A stretch of DNA of 8,168 nt, taken from positions 1 through 8,168 of the forward strand of contig JAGHCW010000186.1 in the NCBI GenBank assembly GCA_021160245.1, given 5' to 3'. This stretch comes from a bacterium (GTDB lineage: Bacteria; B130-G9). Below the pieces are notes generated by a model. The model did no database searches. It was not told the origin of the DNA and saw nothing but the letters and a program-made list of their open reading frames with translations. Shown here piece by piece: positions 1 through 6,015 of this stretch (its first letter is position 1; each line of letters opens with the position of its first letter). The translations under genes were made by a program, and so were the position numbers.

Positions 1-1
1 A

Positions 2-60
2 CTTGTCAGGATACGCGATCATTCGACCATCACGCCCTGATATTAGGGTCTTCTGGCAAG
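2..60. repeat. Imperfect nested inverted repeat
   Basis: CTTGTCAG (2-9) pairs with CTGGCAAG (53-60) through one G-T wobble. Inside it, GACCATCA (25-32) can pair with TGAT (38-41) and GGTC (47-50), leaving a 5-nt bulge at 42-46 and a CGCCC loop. The outer arms are far apart, so this is the weakest of the structures in this region. Its role is unknown. It is listed because three further nested structures follow it in the same gene-free stretch. Confidence 0.35.
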
Positions 61-70
61 CCCCTCTTGA

Positions 71-122
71 AAGTTGAGACCCTACTCACGATTTCTCGGA
101 AGAAATCCCTCGGTCTCAACTT
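71..122. repeat. Nested stem-loop with 11-bp perfect outer arms
   Basis: AAGTTGAGACC (71-81) is the exact reverse complement of GGTCTCAACTT (112-122). Nested inside is a second perfect hairpin, GATTTCT (90-96) with AGAAATC (101-107), closed by a CGGA loop. Two nested perfect stems in 52 bases are unlikely by chance. No T-tract follows directly, so it is not a standard intrinsic terminator. It could be a protein-binding site, a cruciform or single-strand DNA structure, or a structured RNA. Confidence 0.7.
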
Positions 123-166
123 CCGCTTTTTCAACAACACAAACGCATCATTACCACTCGTTTGGC

Positions 167-189
167 ATCCCCTCAACCCGCGAGGGGGT
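167..189. repeat. GC-rich hairpin
   Basis: ATCCCCTC (167-174) pairs with GAGGGGGT (182-189) across an AACCCGC loop, with one G-T pair. The bases after it are CTTTAGTG, which is too poor a T-tract for a confident intrinsic terminator. It resembles the GC-rich hairpins that precede the genes at 777 and 1625, but here no Shine-Dalgarno or gene follows. It may be a leftover leader of a lost gene or a weak terminator for something left of the window. Confidence 0.5.
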
Positions 190-237
190 CTTTAGTGTGA
201 GAGTTCATAACGTGTCTTCAGAAATCGGGACATTAGA

Positions 238-291
238 TGATTGTCGTCGAATCGCGTGTCGTGCTTGACATAAGGTCATCGACGACAATCA
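238..291. repeat. 13-bp perfect inverted repeat with inner hairpin
   Basis: TGATTGTCGTCGA (238-250) is the exact reverse complement of TCGACGACAATCA (279-291). A short inner hairpin, TGAC (266-269) with GTCA (275-278), sits directly against the right arm. A consensus-like TTGACA (265-270) lies in the loop, but no recognisable -10 box follows at 16-18 nt spacing. Possible roles are a binding site for a dimeric regulator or recombinase, or a folded single-stranded element; the sequence does not decide between them. Confidence 0.7.
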
Positions 292-341
292 GGTCGCGAC
301 TTCTGCAAACCCGTTCCTCTCTCTCACACAGCCGCGAGCAC

Positions 342-356
342 AAACGCGAGGCGTTT
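342..356. repeat. Short perfect hairpin AAACGC-GAG-GCGTTT
   Basis: AAACGC (342-347) and GCGTTT (351-356) form a perfect 6-bp hairpin with a GAG loop. The same two hexamers recur as arms of the next structure at 378-383 and 411-416, and AAACGC also occurs at 141-146. The motif is therefore repeated within the gene-free region. Confidence 0.5.
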
Positions 357-363
357 CCTAAGC

Positions 364-423
364 GGTGACAGGACGCCAAACGCATGGTCAACACGAGGCG
401 TGTTGTTTGAGCGTTTTATCACC
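364..423 (+). promoter_or_regulatory. Extended stem-loop in the leader of the 446 gene
   Basis: Three co-axial stems are nested: GGTGA (364-368) with TCACC (419-423), AAACGC (378-383) with GCGTTT (411-416), and CAACAC (389-394) with GTGTTG (400-405), with a GAGGC loop. Between the two inner stems, TGG (385-387) can pair with TTG (407-409) by G-U wobbles, so 378-416 is almost continuously paired apart from two single mismatches. The structure ends 7 nt before the AGGAGG at 431-436. That position would suit an RNA leader that controls translation or message stability, or a DNA hairpin. No ligand class is recognised. Confidence 0.6.
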
Positions 424-445
424 CCAAACCAGGAGGAACCAGCCA

Positions 446-715
446 ATGCGAATCCAACTGACAGAACCAGAAGTTTCTTGCGTAATCGTCAAGGCCGAAG
501 ACGGTCGAGAACTCTTCATTCAGACCGACTACGACTTCGCGGGAATCGCCTCAACATTCGGATGGCCCGGCTGCAAATGCGGCTCGAAGGGAACGGACGG
601 GACTATCGACTGCCCCGACTGTGGAAGGCCAGCCCATGTCTTAATCACCGACGCCATCCACTGGATCGATCGCAATTGGGGTCTCCAAGTCGAAGACCCC
701 GGCTACTTCTCATAA
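446..715 (+). CDS. Small zinc-ribbon-like protein of mobile-element type, function unknown
   Basis: The protein has 89 residues. I chose the ATG at 446 because a perfect AGGAGG (431-436) lies 9 nt upstream; a GTG at 365 in the same frame would place the leader hairpin inside the gene and has no Shine-Dalgarno. C43, C45, C56 and C59 form a CxC-x10-CxxC pattern that could hold one zinc ion. Before it comes the acidic, aromatic stretch FIQTDYDFAGIASTFGW, and the protein ends in DPGYFS. There is no signal peptide or membrane segment. From memory, small proteins of this look are encoded near antirestriction genes on plasmids and integrative elements, but I know no function. It is the first gene of a cassette of three and lies 61 bp before ardC. 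Confidence 0.8.
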   Translation: MRIQLTEPEVSCVIVKAEDGRELFIQTDYDFAGIASTFGWPGCKCGSKGTDGTIDCPDCGRPAHVLITDAIHWIDRNWGLQVEDPGYFS

Positions 716-728
716 ACCAGACCTACAC

Positions 729-749
729 GGGGTCGGCTCGTCCGGCCCC
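729..749 (+). promoter_or_regulatory. GC-rich hairpin in the ardC leader
   Basis: GGGGTCGG (729-736) pairs with CCGGCCCC (742-749) around a CTCGT loop; the only non-Watson-Crick pair is one T-G. It sits between the stop of the preceding gene and the AAGGAG (762-767) of ardC. No T-tract follows, so an RNA-stability or translational role fits better than termination. Confidence 0.65.
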
Positions 750-776
750 ATCAACCCTCGAAAGGAGAACTACCCC

Positions 777-1565
777 ATGAACCCAAAAGTCATATCAGCC
801 GTGAATCAGATCGTGGAGCTTCTTCAGTCAGACGACATCGGCGAGAAGATAGCGATCGCAACATACCCACCCTACGACGTTCCTTGCAGCAAATGGAGTC
901 TACCGAATCAGCTGCTTTGCTTGATAGCTGGGACCTACGATGCGAGAGGTTTCCGCCAATGGAAGGCCGCAGGGCGCTTTGTGAAGAAAGGTGCCCACGC
1001 TTTCAGGATACTCATCCCCAGGATCGTCAAGACAGTTGACATGGCATCCGGCGAGGAGAGTTTGTCTTTGGGAGGTTTCCTCACCGCGCCAGTATTCGCA
1101 GCATCAGACACAGACGGAGCCGATCTACCAGACTACGAGCCACCCGAATTGCCCAAACACAGCCTCATGGACGTAGCAGCCCGTTTCAACGTGAGCATCG
1201 ACAGCATACCGTATCAGAATCACATCATGGGCCACTACAGCGAGGGCATGTTTGGAAAACGAATTAGACTGGCCAGTCCAGACGAAACTGTCTTCTGGCA
1301 TGAATTAGCCCACGCTGCACACCATAGAATAGCTCAGGCAGATTATCGGAGTCGCACCACTAATCAGCGCGAGGTTATAGCCGACCTAACAGCCGCCAGC
1401 ATCGGCGCACTATTCGGCGAGAAACTGACAACTGCTCGCAAACTCAAGGATCATCTATCCCGACACAGCAAGAACCCCGGCAAAGAGGCGCTCAGCCTTA
1501 TCAAGATCGTTGGTGTCCTGATGCACGGGATAATCAACAACACATCAGAAACCGCCGCTGCCTGA
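777..1565 (+). CDS. ardC: ArdC-like antirestriction protein (ssDNA-binding domain plus zinc metallopeptidase)
   Basis: This 262-residue cytoplasmic protein has the two-part ArdC layout. Residues about 1-110 look like the ArdC N-terminal ssDNA-binding domain: W40 and N44 are followed by GFRQWKAAGRFVKKGAHAF (58-76), matching the family's GF-x-QW-x-x-x-GR-x-VKKG pattern, and then a strand-rich stretch to FLTAPVF. Residues about 125-262 are a zincin-type domain with HELAH at 175-179 (H175 and H179 as zinc ligands, E176 catalytic) and a likely third ligand, E199, in REVIADL. ArdC proteins bind single-stranded DNA and can protect incoming plasmid DNA from restriction; whether the peptidase is active here is not shown. 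AAGGAG at 762-767 supports the ATG at 777. The protein is slightly shorter than typical ArdC of roughly 290-300 residues, and both domains appear complete. Its place about 570 bp upstream of a type I restriction operon is notable. Confidence 0.85.
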   Translation: MNPKVISAVNQIVELLQSDDIGEKIAIATYPPYDVPCSKWSLPNQLLCLIAGTYDARGFRQWKAAGRFVKKGAHAFRILIPRIVKTVDMASGEESLSLGGFLTAPVFAASDTDGADLPDYEPPELPKHSLMDVAARFNVSIDSIPYQNHIMGHYSEGMFGKRIRLASPDETVFWHELAHAAHHRIAQADYRSRTTNQREVIADLTAASIGALFGEKLTTARKLKDHLSRHSKNPGKEALSLIKIVGVLMHGIINNTSETAAA

Positions 1566-1581
1566 ACCACGCAGATAATAA

Positions 1582-1607
1582 AGGGCCGGGGCAACCGTCC
1601 CGGTCCT
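1582..1607 (+). promoter_or_regulatory. GC-rich hairpin between ardC and the 1625 gene
   Basis: AGGGCCGGG (1582-1590) pairs with CCCGGTCCT (1599-1607), with one G-T pair, and the stem can extend two pairs inward to leave an AACC loop. It is followed at once by CAAG and the AAGGAG (1612-1617) of the next gene. It repeats the hairpin-then-Shine-Dalgarno layout seen ahead of the genes at 446 and 777, and lacks a T-tract. Confidence 0.65.
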
Positions 1608-1624
1608 CAAGAAGGAGAATCATA

Positions 1625-1834
1625 ATGGCACGTCCACTCATTCTCACACCTTCACCCGCTCCCGAGCCAGCAGCCACCCCTGCTAAACTTCTCTCGCGCC
1701 ACAATACGCCCAAGCGTAAATGCTTCGGATCGCCGAGTATGCGAGCAAAGAAATGCTGTGTATGTAGAAACTTCGACCTATGCTACTACGAATTCCTCCA
1801 AACCAGAAAACAAGGCAGGATCAAACTGCTATGA
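1625..1834 (+). CDS. Small Cys-rich basic protein, function unknown
   Basis: The predicted protein has 69 residues. The start is supported by AAGGAG (1612-1617) 7 nt before the ATG, and by the same leader layout as its two upstream neighbours. The N-terminus (about 1-20) is rich in Pro and Ala and probably disordered. The rest is basic, with C33, C44, C45, C47 and C53, which gives a possible zinc-binding knuckle (CCxC-x5-C). No membrane segment is evident. I do not recognise the family. Position suggests it belongs with ardC as mobile-element cargo. Because it is short and unrecognised, spurious translation cannot be excluded, although the ribosome site is good. Confidence 0.6.
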   Translation: MARPLILTPSPAPEPAATPAKLLSRHNTPKRKCFGSPSMRAKKCCVCRNFDLCYYEFLQTRKQGRIKLL

Positions 1835-2141
1835 GACGCCGAATTACTACGAAATCACCAATAAGAGCTTCCCCACGCTCGCTTGCTGCGGATGGGTTAG
1901 AAACATGGAATCCATCAGATTCAGCCGCCTCGGCCTCCTCCGCGACGGTCACCGATGTGCAGTCGCGTAGTCCAGTCAATTCCACTTTACTACCCATATT
2001 GCCTCATGTATCTTCTCTTGAAATCAGCGCAATTGTCCTACTCTGTGGATATGCAGGGACCAGCAACACGTCATACCGGGGAAGGAGCGCAGATGCATCA
2101 CGCTAAATGGAACAAATCGAGACGCTCTTAGGGATTGAGGG
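1835..2141. other. Intergenic stretch between the ardC cassette and the hsd operon
   Basis: This is about 300 bp with no gene I can support. An open frame of 91 codons starts at an ATGA that overlaps the stop of the 1625 gene (1831-2106), but its translation is Ser/Ala-rich low complexity with no motif and it lacks its own Shine-Dalgarno. I see no convincing promoter pair: TTGAAA at 2018-2023 has no matching -10 box. I also see no intrinsic terminator. A hsd promoter probably lies here, but I cannot place it. The last 60 bases hold a strong Shine-Dalgarno and two tiny ORFs. Confidence 0.5.
2093..2131 (+). CDS. Possible 12-codon leader ORF upstream of hsdR
   Basis: AAGGAG (2082-2087) stands 5 nt before an ATG that opens only 12 codons, MHHAKWNKSRRS, and stops at TAG 2129-2131, 10 nt before hsdR. 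The ribosome site is much better than that of hsdR itself. It could be a leader peptide that brings ribosomes to hsdR. It could equally be the stub of a broken gene whose start was separated from its body when the hsd operon arrived. A second 12-codon frame (2107-2145, MEQIETLLGIEG) overlaps the hsdR start as ATGA. Both may be chance. Confidence 0.25.
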   Translation: MHHAKWNKSRRS

Positions 2142-4340
2142 ATGAGAGATTCCACGACTGAGGCTGACGCAAGAATCAACATCGATGATATGCTCCGGCG
2201 GGCCGGCTGGGATCCTGCAGACAAGCTTCAGGTGACGACTGAACAGGTATCATCCAGCGGCGGATATGCTGACTATGTCCTCCTCGCCGAGAATGGTCGC
2301 CCGCTTGCAATTATAGAGGCTAAGCGGTCTGCCATTCAACCATACTCGGCCAAACAACAGGCGCTTCCCTATGCACAGGAGATGAAGGCCCCATTCATTT
2401 TTCTCAGTAATGGGGAGCTTATCTACTTCTGGGATTACGCAAACGACGATGCCCGAATGGTCAATTCGTTCTTTTCAAGGCGTGATCTCGAACGACTCAA
2501 GGAGATGCGCTCGACACGGAAGGCCCTTGCCACCATTGACATCCCGGAGTATTACATCCGTCAAGACGAATCCAGAATCGTGCGCCCCTATCAGCGCGAG
2601 ACAATGCAGGCGCTTGACCATGCCTTTGAGCTCGGCAGACGCCACTTTTTAATGGAGCTCCCGACTGGGACTGGGAAGACCGATCTGATTTGTCTCTATT
2701 TGCGTCGGTTGTTCAAAGCGGGCTGGGTTGAGCGCGTTCTCTTTCTTGTTGATCGAGATCAGCTTGCCACGCAGGCTATAGGGGCGATACAGGACATCCT
2801 GACCGAATACAGCAGCTACTGGCTGCGCTCCGGCGTGGCGAGACAGGAGCAACAGATAACGGTCTGTTTGCTTCAGACGATGATCGGCAGATATCCCCAA
2901 TTCAGCAGTGGGTATTTCGATGTCGTGATCGCCGATGAGTGTCATCGGTCGATCTATGGAGCCTGGCAGACAGCGTTGACGCATTTCGATGCCTTCCATA
3001 TTGGTTTGACTGCCACACCAGCGGCATACATTGAGCGCAATACTTTTCAATTCTATCGATGCAAAAATGGGCAGCCGGATTTCTCTTTCCCTATTCAACA
3101 AGCGTTCGACGATGAATATCTTGTGCGCTATAAGTTCGCAACAGGCATCACGGTTCTTCTCGCCGGAGGGGCCGAGGTTGACGATGAGGAATATGACCCA
3201 CTTGAGTTCGAAAGAACATGGACCAATGAGGACACGAACCGCAAGATGATGGCTGAGTTTGACAGACTTGCTTGGGAGAATTATCGGGAGCTAGCATCCA
3301 AACAGAAGATCGGCCCGGGCAAGACGATCGTGTATGCCATCACGAAACAACATGCAGCACGCCTCGCATCCTATCTCAACGAGTTACATCCCGAGCGCAA
3401 CGGCCGATATGCTGAGATCATCACGAGCGACGTTGCCAATGCCGCCGACATCATACGGAAGTTCAAGAACGAGGACTATCCCCAGATTGCAGTGAGCGTT
3501 GGCATGTTGGATACCGGATTCGATTGCCGTGAAGTGCTTCACCTCGTTATGTGCCGTCGGGTCCGAAGCCCAATCCTATATCAGCAGATGCGCGGTCGCG
3601 GAACAAGGACAGCTCCGCACATCGGCAAGAGAGAGTTTGTGATCTACGACTTCTTTGGGAACCACGAATACTTCAATGACGACGATGAAGACATCTTCAC
3701 CAGGACAAGGGGTGGCAGCGCTCCGACTGTGCCGGAGAGACCCTCCAAGCCTCCGCGCGACTTAGTGGAGCTCGGGCTTGAGGATGAGTGGCTCAATGCC
3801 GTCAGATACATTGAGGTCGGTCAGGATGGTGAGAGAGTTGACAAGCGGGAATATGTCAGCAAATGGAAAGAGTCAATTGAGGACCTGGCAGCAGATGATT
3901 CCATAATCCAGAAGGTCCGCGATGACAGGCCGCTGCTGAAAGAAGAGGAAGAGAAGCTTCAGCAGCGTTTGAATAGCCCCGCAATGTATTTCAACGAGGA
4001 CAACCTGAGGCGCGCGTATGATAAGCCGGGTGGGAACTTCATCGACTTTATCAGGGCTGCCCTGGGGAAGCTGCGCATCAAGAGTCGCGAGGAGGAATTG
4101 ACAGAGAACTTCCGGGCCTGGCTCGTAACGAGGTCGTTGACGCTTGAGAAGGCGCAATACCTATCGCTACTGAAGAATCGAGGCATCGTTACTGGTAACA
4201 TAGAGCTCGGCGACCTGTTTGATCCGCCCCTTTCGGTTCTGGATGCAGCAGGTCAGGGGGTGGATCTCTTTGGCGAGAACGGCCTCAAGGAGATCATCGA
4301 GGACCTGAACGAATCGATCTTCCGCAGAAAGACGGCTTGA
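2142..4340 (+). CDS. hsdR: Type I restriction enzyme, R subunit (nuclease and ATP-dependent DNA translocase)
   Basis: HsdR cuts unmodified DNA after ATP-driven translocation by the R2M2S complex. The N-terminal nuclease domain (about 1-135) shows a PD-(D/E)xK core: D44 in GGYADYVLL and E59-A-K61 in IIEAKRSA. The SF2 motor follows, with Walker A PTGTGKT (174-180), the DECH box at 265-268, TAT within GLTATP (288-293), and motif VI QQMRGRGTR (481-489). The C-terminal part (about 570-730, with ENFRAWL at 655-661) resembles the EcoEI-type C-terminal domain that contacts the methylase. At 732 residues it is shorter than EcoKI or EcoR124I HsdR (over 1000) but close to compact EcoEI-like forms. All catalytic motifs are intact. 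The frame is closed by a TGA at 2136, so 2142 is the first possible ATG, and the conserved TEADARINIDDML start agrees. Its own ribosome site is weak (AGGGA, 2130-2134). It is the first gene of the hsd operon. Confidence 0.95.
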   Translation: MRDSTTEADARINIDDMLRRAGWDPADKLQVTTEQVSSSGGYADYVLLAENGRPLAIIEAKRSAIQPYSAKQQALPYAQEMKAPFIFLSNGELIYFWDYANDDARMVNSFFSRRDLERLKEMRSTRKALATIDIPEYYIRQDESRIVRPYQRETMQALDHAFELGRRHFLMELPTGTGKTDLICLYLRRLFKAGWVERVLFLVDRDQLATQAIGAIQDILTEYSSYWLRSGVARQEQQITVCLLQTMIGRYPQFSSGYFDVVIADECHRSIYGAWQTALTHFDAFHIGLTATPAAYIERNTFQFYRCKNGQPDFSFPIQQAFDDEYLVRYKFATGITVLLAGGAEVDDEEYDPLEFERTWTNEDTNRKMMAEFDRLAWENYRELASKQKIGPGKTIVYAITKQHAARLASYLNELHPERNGRYAEIITSDVANAADIIRKFKNEDYPQIAVSVGMLDTGFDCREVLHLVMCRRVRSPILYQQMRGRGTRTAPHIGKREFVIYDFFGNHEYFNDDDEDIFTRTRGGSAPTVPERPSKPPRDLVELGLEDEWLNAVRYIEVGQDGERVDKREYVSKWKESIEDLAADDSIIQKVRDDRPLLKEEEEKLQQRLNSPAMYFNEDNLRRAYDKPGGNFIDFIRAALGKLRIKSREEELTENFRAWLVTRSLTLEKAQYLSLLKNRGIVTGNIELGDLFDPPLSVLDAAGQGVDLFGENGLKEIIEDLNESIFRRKTA

Positions 4341-4350
4341 GGAGGCGCCA

Positions 4351-6015
4351 ATGGACCAAGACCTACGCGGAAGATTGAAACACATCACCGACGTTCTCTG
4401 GGCCGGCGGTGTTACCAATCCGGTGACGTATATCGAGCAGATATCGTATCTCATATTTCTCAAGCTGCTTGATGAGGAGGAATCCTCGCGTGAGCTGAAG
4501 GCTAGAATGATCGGCGACAAGACAGCCGGCAATGGGGTTTTACTTTTCCCGGGTCAGTCGAATCGGTATCGCTGGAGCAAGTGGAAGTTCAAGAGCGGCG
4601 CCGACTTAAGAAACTTCGTGCGCGACGAAGTCTTCCCCTACATGGCTTCGCTGCTCAAAGAGGAGCCTCAGATCGCCAGCTACTTCCGCGACGCCGTCCT
4701 CGAGATATTAGACCCAAACGTCCTCAAGCAGGTAATCGACGAGATCGACAAGATCGGCTTCAGCAAGCTCGGAACCGACGTGAAGGGCGATATCTTTGAA
4801 TATCTCCTGACGCATCTCGGCCAATCGGCCTTGAATGGCCAGTTCAGAACCCCTCGTCAGATACGGACAATGATGGTTGAGATGGTCGATCCTGATTTCG
4901 GGGACACCATCAGCGATCCAGCCTGTGGTACCGGAGGCTTCCTGATTGATGCAGTCGAATACATCCTCGCCAAGTACTCAACGGAACCGAAGGAGGTCCC
5001 TATCTATGGCGAGGAGTGGCTGGAGAAGCGCGACCAGACGCTTGAGGAGGCGAAAAGGCAGATCCCAACGCTGCAGACTTACCGAAAGGGATGTGGCGAC
5101 AGTATCCCCGACTGGGGTCAACTGGAGTATTCGATCTTCGGGACCGATGTCTCCCGGCAGATGATGCGCATCGCCATGATGAACCTCGTGCTGCATGGTA
5201 TTCGCCACGCCTCGGTCAAACGAGCAAATGCCCTCTCCGAGATCGGCGGCCTGACCGACGAGGATTTATATCGCAAATACAAGGTCGTTCTGTCGAACCC
5301 TCCCTTCGCCGGGGTTCTGCCAAAAGAATCGATCCGACGAGACCTGCCTACGAACTCAAAGAAGAGCGAGCTCTTATTTCTCGCGGTTATGATGGAGTCG
5401 CTCGCGCCCGGCGGCCAGTGCGCCGTTGTCGTGCCTGAAGGCCTACTCTTTGGCTCAACCAAGGCCCATGTCGAGATGAGGCGCAGATTGATTGAGGACT
5501 TTGACCTCAGGGCTGTCGTGTCGCTCCCGGCAGGTGTTTTCAGACCCTATGCAGGCGTTAAGACGGGAGTCCTGGTCTTTGCTAGACCCGTCAACACCGA
5601 TGAGACGCGAGATAGATCCGAGGACAAGGTATGGTTCTATGAGGTTCGCGCCGACGGCTATGATCCTGATAGGATTGCGGGCGGCGTTCGCCCTGAAACG
5701 CCCGGCCGCAATGACATCCCCGACCTCTTGAGGCACTGGAAGGCTTACAGGAACTCCAGGTTTACGGACCCGCCGGGTGTTGAGGCCAACGCTATGCTTC
5801 AAGCAGGCAGCGAAGAGCCTCGTTGCTGGTGGACAACGGCTAAGAAAGTCACTGAGAATGACTGCAACCTAGCCGCAGGAAGATACAAGCCTCGTGTGGC
5901 AGAGCCACCACCTGACGAGGAACCCGCCGATCTGATCCGTGAAACGCTGGCAATCGAGCGGGGAATAGCTAGTGGCTTGGAGAAACTACTCCGGCAAGTG
6001 GAGGCAGACGAATGA
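4351..6015 (+). CDS. hsdM: Type I restriction-modification DNA adenine methyltransferase, M subunit
   Basis: HsdM transfers a methyl group from S-adenosylmethionine to N6 of adenine in the target chosen by HsdS, marking self DNA, and is part of both the methylase and the restriction complex. The N-terminal helical domain is typical (LRGRLKHITDVLWAGGVTNP, 5-24, then YLIFLKLLDE). The catalytic domain has the SAM-binding motif I DPACGTGGFL (189-198) and the N6-adenine motif IV NPPF (316-319). The GQFRTPRQI stretch (163-171) before motif I is also a family hallmark. The 554 residues are a normal length and nothing is missing. AGGAGG (4340-4345) lies 5 nt before the ATG, and the gene begins 10 bp after hsdR. 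Its stop overlaps the hsdS start as ATGA, so M and S are probably translationally coupled. Confidence 0.96.
   Translation: MDQDLRGRLKHITDVLWAGGVTNPVTYIEQISYLIFLKLLDEEESSRELKARMIGDKTAGNGVLLFPGQSNRYRWSKWKFKSGADLRNFVRDEVFPYMASLLKEEPQIASYFRDAVLEILDPNVLKQVIDEIDKIGFSKLGTDVKGDIFEYLLTHLGQSALNGQFRTPRQIRTMMVEMVDPDFGDTISDPACGTGGFLIDAVEYILAKYSTEPKEVPIYGEEWLEKRDQTLEEAKRQIPTLQTYRKGCGDSIPDWGQLEYSIFGTDVSRQMMRIAMMNLVLHGIRHASVKRANALSEIGGLTDEDLYRKYKVVLSNPPFAGVLPKESIRRDLPTNSKKSELLFLAVMMESLAPGGQCAVVVPEGLLFGSTKAHVEMRRRLIEDFDLRAVVSLPAGVFRPYAGVKTGVLVFARPVNTDETRDRSEDKVWFYEVRADGYDPDRIAGGVRPETPGRNDIPDLLRHWKAYRNSRFTDPPGVEANAMLQAGSEEPRCWWTTAKKVTENDCNLAAGRYKPRVAEPPPDEEPADLIRETLAIERGIASGLEKLLRQVEADE

Noticed and set aside
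71-122. Integron attC site
   Set aside because: The arms are in the opposite order to RYYYAAC...GTTRRRY and the core does not match GTTRRRY; no integron cassette layout or integrase is seen.
167-189. Intrinsic terminator
   Set aside because: The stem is good, but only CTTT follows rather than a proper T-tract, so it is kept as a hairpin only.
74-268. 64-codon open frame in the hairpin region
   Set aside because: It starts with TTG inside an inverted-repeat arm, has no Shine-Dalgarno, runs through several perfect stem-loops, and its translation shows no motif or conserved look.
265-293. Possible sigma-70 promoter from TTGACA
   Set aside because: No recognisable -10 hexamer occurs 16-18 nt downstream; the sequence there is ATCAGG.
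365-445. N-terminal extension of the 446 gene from a GTG at 365
   Set aside because: It would put the extended hairpin inside coding sequence, and it has no ribosome site, whereas ATG 446 has a perfect AGGAGG at 9 nt.
1831-2106. 91-codon frame overlapping the 1625 gene stop as ATGA
   Set aside because: The overlap is suggestive, but the translation is Ser/Ala-rich low complexity with no motif, no own Shine-Dalgarno and no recognisable family, so I leave it as unsupported.
5118-5462. 114-codon antisense frame within hsdM, and similar antisense frames in hsdR and hsdS
   Set aside because: They are mirror frames of strongly conserved coding sequence (hsdM catalytic domain and others), with no ribosome site or motif of their own.
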